Shown here in pieces: positions 56,907-64,000 of a stretch of DNA of 64,000 nucleotides; the first letter of the stretch is position 1, and each line of letters opens with the position of its first letter. A program made the translations under genes and the position numbers. Source of the DNA: Ceratodon purpureus (Eukaryota > Streptophyta > Bryopsida > Pseudoditrichales > Ditrichaceae); contig CM026426.1 of the NCBI GenBank assembly GCA_014871385.1, forward strand, positions 28,293,037-28,357,036, given 5' to 3'. The notes under the pieces are model-generated. The model did no database searches and was not told the DNA's origin. It was given only the letters and a program-made list of their open reading frames with translations.

Positions 56907-58532
56907 ATGGTTAGGAAAGGGAAAGAGCCTGTCGAAGAGGGACCGTTGTTGAAGGTACAACGGGTCATGCCGTTGATGCCGGTAGACGACAAAGAGTGGG
57001 AGCTCCTCCGGACTTCCTTAGAGGTCATGGGCTGTGAGTTACTATTGGACAAGGCGTGGGGGTGGAAGCTGTCCCTTCCGGCACAGGAGATCATCGTCAA
57101 GAACCCTGACAATCGAGGAACCATCCGTGGAGAGCCGGAACAGTGGACGGCACAAGACTGGAGAGATACGTACGGCTTCAACAATGGTGGGGAAGTTTCA
57201 GTTCCGGAGGCCCAGGACTTCGTCTACAACTACATCAAGACGTCCGGAGACAGGAAGGAGGGGTGGGATGACATCAAGGACGCGAGAGCCAGGAGGGTGA
57301 TAGGGTTTATGAACCCAATTTTCCATCCGGAAAAGCCCAAACGGATCACCATCAAATGGGCGTCCATCTTCGTTGGGGCCATGGACGGTGATATTTCTGT
57401 GGACTGGGGTCTTATGATTAAGACAATAGTCGACCGGCAGGTAGCCAATCTACGGAAGACCAAGAAGCAAGCCACCTGCCTTCCGTCTTTTCTTGTTCAC
57501 CTCTACCGTCACAAGGGACTGTTGAACCCTAAGGAGGTCTTAGAGTATGACGAACTGAAGAGCCTCCAACAGTACGCGGAACGGGAGGAGGTGTCCGATC
57601 ACGAGGATGATGACAATTGTATGGAGGTCTCGCCTACTCCGGTTAAGAAACCCCGTCCTAGCCCGGAGAAGGGACAGCCGTCCGGATCACCTCGGACTCC
57701 CACACCGACTAGGCAAAACCTGAACACGGAAGTCCTCAAACCCACTAGACCACCGGTCCACACCGGGGACCCGTGCCAAGACCTAGTCAACCTGTCGGAA
57801 CAGATGTCAGCGTATGCCCAGTACCTACAGGCAACTAGGCAGCTCGAGAGACGGTTGGTGAAGGAGGTAGTTCAACTTACGGGCACTAACCGGTTGGAAG
57901 AATGTCTGGTCATCCTTCACAAACACAGGGACGTGGCCAGTCTACAGGCCAAGCACATCGACCAGATGGATCGGTACCGGGAGAGGATCAACAAGCTCCA
58001 GCGGGAGGTGCATGATGTCCAAAAGGACTTCCGGGACGCCCGTGACCGGGCAGCTCATGCCATTCAGTCGGTTGTAGAGGTCAAGGCCACCTTAGCCCTT
58101 CCGGTGGATGTGGCAAATCAGTGCGCCGTCTACCAGGAGTTCCTGACCTGTCAACCGGATCCGGCTCGGAAAATGATCGTGCACTTCATGCACGAACGGA
58201 CGCAGGTGATGAGGGACACTTGGTTGCAAATGAGACACCTAGTGGACACCCTCCGCGCCGGACAGGATGGTCCGTCAAGACCACCAGAGCCACCGGCAGA
58301 TCGAGAGGAGCCCATACCATCGGCACCAACCGTGCGACCGGCACAGGTACCACCCTCAACCTCTCCGGTACAGTCAACCATCCGGCCACTTCAACCGGAG
58401 CCTGGACAACCGTTGGAGGATCCTCTTCCGGACACCTTGGATAGCTTGCACAGCCTGCCCAATCCGGAAGGAGTTGAGGCTGTTGATCCAGAGAACATCC
58501 CTTTGGAGGGGGACCAAGACCCACCGCCGTGA
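56907..58532 (+). CDS. Intact 541-residue protein, globular plus coiled coil
   Basis: The longest uninterrupted ORF in the window, ATG to TGA. Residues about 25-225 are globular (WELLRTSLEVMGCELLLDKA; VDWGLMIKTIVDRQVANLRK; LPSFLVHLYRHKGLL) and recall the 'putative plant transposon protein' type domain often found next to gypsy elements; this match is tentative. An acidic then Pro/Ser/Lys-rich linker (230-280) follows, then a coiled coil (about 295-395, QLERRLVKEVVQL; RYRERINKLQREVHDVQKDF) and a Pro-rich acidic tail. The layout matches the extra 3' ORF of the host gypsy element. The frame being open suggests recent insertion or selection. Function unknown. Confidence 0.7.
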   Translation: MVRKGKEPVEEGPLLKVQRVMPLMPVDDKEWELLRTSLEVMGCELLLDKAWGWKLSLPAQEIIVKNPDNRGTIRGEPEQWTAQDWRDTYGFNNGGEVSVPEAQDFVYNYIKTSGDRKEGWDDIKDARARRVIGFMNPIFHPEKPKRITIKWASIFVGAMDGDISVDWGLMIKTIVDRQVANLRKTKKQATCLPSFLVHLYRHKGLLNPKEVLEYDELKSLQQYAEREEVSDHEDDDNCMEVSPTPVKKPRPSPEKGQPSGSPRTPTPTRQNLNTEVLKPTRPPVHTGDPCQDLVNLSEQMSAYAQYLQATRQLERRLVKEVVQLTGTNRLEECLVILHKHRDVASLQAKHIDQMDRYRERINKLQREVHDVQKDFRDARDRAAHAIQSVVEVKATLALPVDVANQCAVYQEFLTCQPDPARKMIVHFMHERTQVMRDTWLQMRHLVDTLRAGQDGPSRPPEPPADREEPIPSAPTVRPAQVPPSTSPVQSTIRPLQPEPGQPLEDPLPDTLDSLHSLPNPEGVEAVDPENIPLEGDQDPPP

Positions 58533-59885
58533 GACTTTGTTCCGATAGAGGGATCTCCGGAACGAATACGGGTGGATCCCGGCGTAACCCCAGTGGCCGC
58601 ACGATCTCCCTCCCCGGTGGCCCAAGCAGGACGAGCCCGGAAGGCGACTGACCATCTGGTACTAGATACACCGGGAGCCGGCCCCTCACTGAAGAAGCTG
58701 AAGAAGGGAGTACAGAAGAAGGAACGGCCGGATGGAACCCGGCAGAGCCCAAGGTTCGATAAGAACAAGGAGTAGGAGTTAGAATAAGGACCGGATAAAC
58801 TGGCAGCGACTAAGGATGGGGCTCAATTGCACCCGGCTGTCGATCCGGATAGATAGCGGCAGTAACTAGGAATAGAAGGCGGCCACCAGTCCGGGATACC
58901 CGGGATCCAAGATTCGGAAATTTGGGATCTCGGTTGGCCAATTGTTTGCTATAGGCCCGTTAGGTTTAGTACTTAAGCTTGACGTTTTTCCAAGACCGGG
59001 GCCTTGTTTTCTACGCCGTTTTGTTGTTGCAATTGAGAATATACTTTTGGATTTGTAGTGTCGACCGGCTGACTGACGGGTCCGTTACCGTAATCGTTTG
59101 TTGGTACTATTGTCTTCAGTAGTGATCCGGAGGAGTGTTGAATAGTGGGGTAGTTTGGAGAGCGCCCGGAGAGATTGGGAAGGTGTCAAGCGTCGAGTGT
59201 TGACGGTTTCCAGTACCGGAAGGAGCCTGGAGGGGAGGGGAGACGTACTGCAGCAGGGCTGGTAGTCTTAAGGACACGGAGGGCCGTGTGTACACCGGAA
59301 TCCGGAAACGGACCGGTCGCTTCCTGTAGATGGGATAAAAGCCGGATTCCCTACTGCGAACCAATCCGGAAGGGAGATGATAGAGTTAGGATACCGTACA
59401 ACCGTAAGGTGATGTCGTTGTAGTACGATTTCCGTAACCATAACCGGCACTGAGTAGCTATCCGGACCGGTCTCTAGCCATACGGAAGGATTATTACTCC
59501 ACTCTCCAGGTGGTAGATAGGAACAGTGGGGTGTCCAACCACTTTAAATCACGGGACGGTGGAGAATCCAGCCACTTGTAAGGATAGACGGATCAGTGGG
59601 AACCGGCCACTAGTCTAAAAAGCCGGAAAATAGGAACGAGGCAAAAACTACCGGATCAGGCCAACCGGTCGAAAGACGGAATACGTTTGGATTCGGGTGG
59701 TGATTTCTGTTATGATCTAAAAGGAAGAAAACTATAGGTCTTCGTGGGAACGAACACGCAGTGGTTTACTTTGGAGGGTAATTAGAGTGGCTTAAGTGCC
59801 TTCCGGAGGAATACGGATACCACGTCGTGCTACACATCACCTGTGAGGTGATCCACGTATGTAGAATGTACTCTTCGTCCTCCTG
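58533..59885. other. 3' part of inserted block, no clear gene
   Basis: A second plus frame (58572-58775) continues in Pro/Lys-rich style and ends KKGVQKKERPDGTRQSPRFD; it may be a lost extension of the main ORF in another frame. The rest is noncoding with dense CCGG motifs. Confidence 0.4.
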
Positions 59886-59895
59886 TTGGGCTCAC

Positions 59896-62395
59896 TTAAG
59901 TCCTCGAGGTGGGGAAATGGTCTGTCCCTGGCCTTCCTACTGCAGCCAATGTAGTATAGGGTGCTCCCATCAATTCTGCTTCGTTCAGTTGACCTCGTCT
60001 GTCCCCCTGGACCACTGAATGGTCATATGCTGCCCACGTATCCGCCCTTGGTTTGGCTTGGAGTTTCTGGCTCTCTTCCCTCAGTATCTCCTGCCATTTG
60101 TAAAGGGTCGCCTGCCGGGTAGCTTCTTTCATCTCTTCCTCCTTCTTCTTCTGGTCCTCCAATCTCTGTGCCTCTTGTAATAAACACAGAGCCTCCTGTC
60201 TTAGCAAGTCCTGTTGCATTGCTTCTTTTCTCTCAGCTGCTTGCTTCATTTCCTCCCTTCTTTGAGCCTCATGTCAGGTTCTAAGAGCCTCTTGTCTCTA
60301 TTTCTCCTGGTCCTGCTCTTCAAGTCTCTTTGTTTCCTGCCATAGCTTCATGGCTTCCTTAAGTTTAATCTCCTCCCGATTCTTTTCTTCTCAAGCCTCC
60401 ATTGTTTCTTTGATCCTGGCTGCCTGGCCTAGCTCTTCCATCTGTCTCCTGTACAGGTCCTCCGTTGCCTGTTGGTTTCTTCGTTCTCTCTCTGCTTGCC
60501 TTCTAGCCTGTTGTCGAGCCTTTAGCTCCTCCAGCTGTCTTCTGTCCTCCTCATCCTCCACCAGCTCCATTCCTTGGAATTGCTCTTGTGCAAAATGTAC
60601 CACTGGTCTCCTGGGATTCATCTGTGTTGGCTTACCGATTTTGTACATCTCTGACAGTGCTGCTGCTCTTGTCTGGACTCTGTGTGAACCTCTTCCAACT
60701 TTTCCTTTAGCGTTTCCAATGTCTCCACCAAATCACCTGGTGTTTTCTCCCCTGGTTTCGGTGTGTATGGTCTGCTGCCTCCTTTCTTTGCCTCCTCCTC
60801 GTAATGGTCATATGCTGATGCCATTCTGGTCTGGGGGTTCCAGCAATGTTGTGTGTCTCCTTCACCTGGCCTTGGGAATTCCCTCCTGCTCGTCCTCGGT
60901 GATAGTGGATGTCCCTCATACTTCCGAATTTCTTCCTCATCCTCCTGCCAATTCGTGAAGCTTGGGCCAGGTTCTCCTCTTGCTGACCATGTCCTCCTGC
61001 TTACTCCAAGTAATGTATCCTGGCTCGAATTCTCTCCTACCAAGTCCATGTCAATCAGGTCCCTAATTCTCCCTTTAGCTATGCTTTCTTCTGAACTCAA
61101 TTGTCCTCCCATTGGTTTTCCTACTTCTGCTGCTGCTCTTTGCTCTCTGAGTTCGTACCTTGCCAACCGTTCTGTTGCTTGTCTCCTGGCTATCTCCTCC
61201 TTGTCCCACCCTGGGTATTCACTATCCATTGCAATACAGTTTGTTGCTCTTCCCTTGGTACTCTCTGGTCAGGTGCTCTTCTGGTTTGGCTGGTGCTGCC
61301 ACTAACTGAGTCTGCTCCTTCAAAACTCCTGGGTAGGTGCTGTCGGCTCCTTGTCCTCAGCCCTCCTCTGGTTTGTCGAAATCTAGTCCTTTTGTTCCCT
61401 GGTTCTTGTCCAGTCCATCCCTTTGCCACCCTTCGACTTTGGTTCCTTTGGGACCTGTCTGTCTTTACTGTCCTACTGTAGATAGTTTTCTGCCCTTAGT
61501 TTCGCAAGTTCTAGCATAGTCTCAGTTTTTCCAAGCTTCCATACATTTACAGTTTGGAAGCTTCTCCCACAGGTTTTTTCCTGGTTCTTTTACTGTCCAT
61601 TCAATTCTGTTTTTAACTTTTCAATTTTCTCATTTCTCAATTTTCTTCTTAAGCCACTTACTGTTTTTCGTATCTCATTTTTACTGTTCGCATTTTTACC
61701 CTCAGTTTCCATTATTACCTTTTACTGCTCAACTGTTTTTTACTGACTGGTAATTTTTTAACTTTTTACTGCTACTTTTTGTTGATCAAGTATTTTTTAC
61801 TGACTACTATCTTTTCCACTTTTTACTGCTACTTTTTTTTTTTATAATTTTTTCTTTAGTGCTCGAATGGTTTTTACCGCCTGGTAACTTTTTGATTTTT
61901 ACTGCTACTTTTTACTGGTCGTTTTTCACGCAACCTACTATTCCTTTCCGGACTGTCTGAATTCAACAATGGTTTGGAACATACCTGATACCCGTGACCA
62001 TCCTCCCTCTGCATTGGAGCTGTCTTCTGCTCCTGTGCCCTTGACTGCTTAGGCATTGGCTCCTCTCTCAGGAGATTCTAGAACTTGGTACCCTCAGTTT
62101 CAAAATGCGCTCCAACTGCAGTATTTGTGGTCCTCCTGTAACGTTGACTGCTTGGACATTGGCTCCTCCTCACTGGATTCTGGAACCTGATCCCCATTGC
62201 CTCGAACTGTCCTCCTGCTGCAGCATCTATGGTACTTCTGCTGCTGTAATCCTGAGACTGTATCCCTGTGGCTGTAAACATGTGACTATAATCCTGTGAC
62301 TGTGAAACTGTGACTGTATTCCTCTGACTTGGCCACTGTGCCTGTCTACCTGTTTCAGAATTGTTCTGGAGTGTACAGATTTCAGCAAGTGCCAC
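59896..62395 (-). other. Gypsy 5' region: gag-like and coiled-coil ORFs (fossil)
   Basis: Several minus-strand frames rich in Glu, Gln, Arg and Lys. One covers 60618-61229 (EEIARRQATERLARYELREQ); others, 60391-60648 and 59896-60249, are long coiled coils (REEMKEAT-, RRQAERERRNQQ-like). Such Glu/Arg-rich N-terminal Gag regions occur in large algal and plant gypsy elements. The region is separated from the capsid-like part by the insert at about 56.37-59.88 kb. Confidence 0.6.
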
Positions 62396-62424
62396 CTGAT
62401 TCGTATTTAATGCATGGTCGCCAA

Positions 62425-63044
62425 TGTTAAAGGGTGATTTAGCTTTACCCTTAAAAAGCTAGTCTACTGTCCAGATCTAAAGAGAAACCCACAAAATTTT
62501 TATACCCACCTAGCTAGTTTTACTTAACACCATTCTGCTCCTTTACTGCACCAGATTTCTAATCCTCTTGCCCCTTTCTACTGCTCCATCAATGCAAGAA
62601 CCCACAATGCAAATCTACCTAAAAGCCATAGCATTCAATGTACACAAACTCCAATGATCCAAGGATCGCTTTTCTCATCATTACTCTCCTTCATGTACAA
62701 TCAGATCTGCTCCTAACAGTCCTGCTTCTCAGTCAATCACTAATCCTCTATTCTAACTACCATCCTAACCTCCATAGCTGCAAATCTGCAAGGAGAGAGA
62801 GAGAGAGAGAGTGAGAGCCGCCACGGCCTCACTCCTCACTACCCCCCCCCCCCAAACCCTAGCCGCCACCGTCAATCTGTCCGTTTTTCATCCAAGTCGA
62901 TTTTTCATCCGATTGTCAAAACTTCATCCAAAATGCAGTAACTAAGAAATCCGCAGTAACTAACTGTTTTACTGCTCCTGGCAGTTTATTGTTCCTGCTC
63001 CTGTTTTACTACTCCTAGGTAAAAGGCAAAAAATCCCTTTAACA
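62425..63044 (-). repeat. Gypsy 5' LTR
   Basis: 620 bp, nearly identical to 46013-46632. On the minus strand the primer-binding site follows directly inside (TGGCGACCATGCATT, about 62409-62423); the cognate tRNA was not determined. Confidence 0.95.
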
Positions 63045-63049
63045 CCGGT

Positions 63050-63286
63050 ATGTCACACGCTTCACAGCGTGTGCAGCTCCCGGGAATTTGGAAAATCCGA
63101 GTTGTTCTCGAAAGCCTTCGCCGCGCAGGTACCAAGACATGTGAGGAATGCCTTCTCCCATAAGAGAATACGCCAATTTTCTACATATGCCTCGGGCCGC
63201 AAGACACCCGGGATAGACTTCCACTTGATGACAAGGTTCTCAGCCTTACAGATGTCTTCAAACTCACGAGTGACGGATTCCTCCAG
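63050..63286 (-). CDS. Methyltransferase-like gene of element E, 5' exon
   Basis: An acceptor (GATGTTGCAG) precedes the exon at 63286, which reads LEESVTREFEDICKAENLVI, KWKSIPGVLRPEAYVENWRI and LLWEKAFLTCLGTCAAKAFE. The open frame ends around 63062; the donor is not certain. The gypsy element is inserted immediately downstream (63044), and without it GGTATGAT would be re-formed, a plausible donor context. The exon has no recognised family of its own; I assign it to the E gene by position, strand and splice signals. Confidence 0.45.
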
Positions 63287-63374
63287 CTGCAACATCAAAG
63301 TGAAGTAGTAATGGTTCAGAAAAATATGCAACAAAGATAGAAAATATACATAATTTAGTATAATGTTTGAAGGT

Positions 63375-64000
63375 GGGAGGAAGCACAATAAAGTGGACCA
63401 CCAAGTGCAATATGTGATCACTAGGAAGTGAATATGAAGTGTGCTGTTTTTTATATTTCAAAGCTGATTTTGAGCATTTTGGTGTAGTTTTTGAGCATTT
63501 TAGTCACTTTCTAAGGTGTCATAAGGTATCTTACACACATCTCAATGAAAAAAACATCTTCAATTGAAACTTTATTTGACCCCTAGTTCTAAATCATGAA
63601 AATGAACTTTTCCAAAGTCTTGATTTCTTCATTTGGGGCCCTCTATTGTCTTTAGAGGATGTTTTTTCCAATTTAGAAAACAATGTTTCGTGAAAAAAAC
63701 CTCACAAAAAGTTTCACCAAAAACAGTGTTTTAAAAACGTCCCGGGGATATTTTGCGCCAATCTAGGATTGCAAACACGGCCACCCGGATCATTTCTACA
63801 AGCGTAATGTACAAACGAAGGGCCCCACAAAGTCAAAAGTGATTTCTGTCAAAACTACAATGTAATACGGTCACTTTTCCAAATGACTGCATTCGCTTTG
63901 TTCAACTTTGTCGTGTTCATAGAGGTGTCTCAACTCAACAACTACGAACGCAAATTTCGGAAGGTGTAGTACATCGAGTCTGCTTTCCGTATTCTAAACT
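63375..64000. mobile_element. Short TIR element, copy 2, cut by window end
   Basis: Begins GGGAGGAAGCACAATAAAGT and follows copy 1 (51131-51747) closely to the last base of the window; about 110 bp including the far TIR lie outside. It sits upstream of the E gene exon, probably in an intron. Confidence 0.88.

Larger units (their letters stand above)
56366..59885 (+). mobile_element. Inserted CCGG-rich block inside gypsy gag
   Basis: Gypsy coding is interrupted near 56366 and resumes near 59886-59900. The block differs in composition: TCCGG/CCGGA and ACCGG motifs recur throughout, and one plus-strand gene (56907-58532) fills the middle, preceded by a TATA box. I could not identify terminal repeats or a target duplication, so the class is unknown and the borders are approximate. 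It could be a non-autonomous retroelement carrying one ORF, or a captured gene. Confidence 0.55.
46013..63044 (-). mobile_element. Ty3/gypsy LTR retrotransposon, 17.0 kb with nested inserts
   Basis: Two 620-bp LTRs with TGTTAAAGGG...CCCTTTAACA ends are flanked by CCGGT at 46008-46012 and 63045-63049. Coding is on the minus strand in the gypsy order gag, protease, reverse transcriptase, RNase H, integrase, followed by an extra 3' ORF region. The LTRs differ at roughly eight sites (about 1.3%), mostly transitions, suggesting an age of the order of a million years if a plant-like neutral rate applies. The coding regions are broken in many places, so the copy is a fossil. It carries a 728-bp TIR element in the integrase region and a block of about 3.5 kb in gag. 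It interrupts the methyltransferase-like gene of element E, apparently in an intron. Confidence 0.95.

Overview
The window reads as a land-plant-like (streptophyte) nuclear genome region made almost entirely of nested mobile elements. Plant-type telobox motifs (CCCTAAA/AAACCCTA), spliceosomal introns, a PIF/Harbinger element and a Ty3/gypsy element with glutamate/glutamine-rich coiled-coil ORFs fit a charophyte such as Chara; that identification is an inference. No clearly essential host gene, tRNA or rRNA is visible.

Layout. (1) 440-4889: a two-gene PIF/Harbinger element with TIRs and a TTA target duplication. (2) 4893-7.7 kb: two small unrecognised plus-strand genes. (3) 8025-9132, continued at 44903-45912 and 63.05-63.29 kb: a minus-strand gene of an old outer element, here called E, with an N4/N6 methyltransferase-like fold. 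It has been cut in two by (4) element A (9133-44902), a giant DNA transposon with TIRs beginning AAGGGTGTATTCGTTA and a 4-bp GTAG duplication; removing A and one duplication restores E's reading frame exactly. (5) Element B (about 21.0-38.3 kb) is a second giant element inside the AT-rich middle of A. (6) A 17-kb Ty3/gypsy element (46013-63044, duplication CCGGT) interrupts E on the right. It contains a 728-bp TIR element (51131-51858) and an inserted block of about 3.5 kb carrying an intact 541-codon ORF. A second copy of the 728-bp element starts at 63375 and runs off the window.

A and B share one design, which is the most interesting content of the window. Each has an AT-rich centre and two divergent gene sets. 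Leftward runs a multi-exon gene with a ParB-like domain (IIDGQH / IIGGQH) followed by a degenerate methyltransferase fold, then an FCP1/NIF-like HAD gene. Rightward runs a large transposase-like protein with IHDKMD, LQLDN and GHTHEDID motifs. Each element also carries many copies of its own palindrome: TATCCCCGACCCGGGGATA-type in A and CATCGGGGGATCCCCCGATG-type in B. These lie in the leader/intron zones of both divergent genes, in coding introns at matching positions, and sometimes inside coding sequence. An element-encoded ParB-like protein acting on element-specific palindromes recalls ParB-parS, but that link is inference.

Most genes of A, B and E carry in-frame stops or frame breaks, so these copies look inactive. 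Insertion order from nesting: E first, then A, then B; gypsy also into E, then the two inserts into gypsy.
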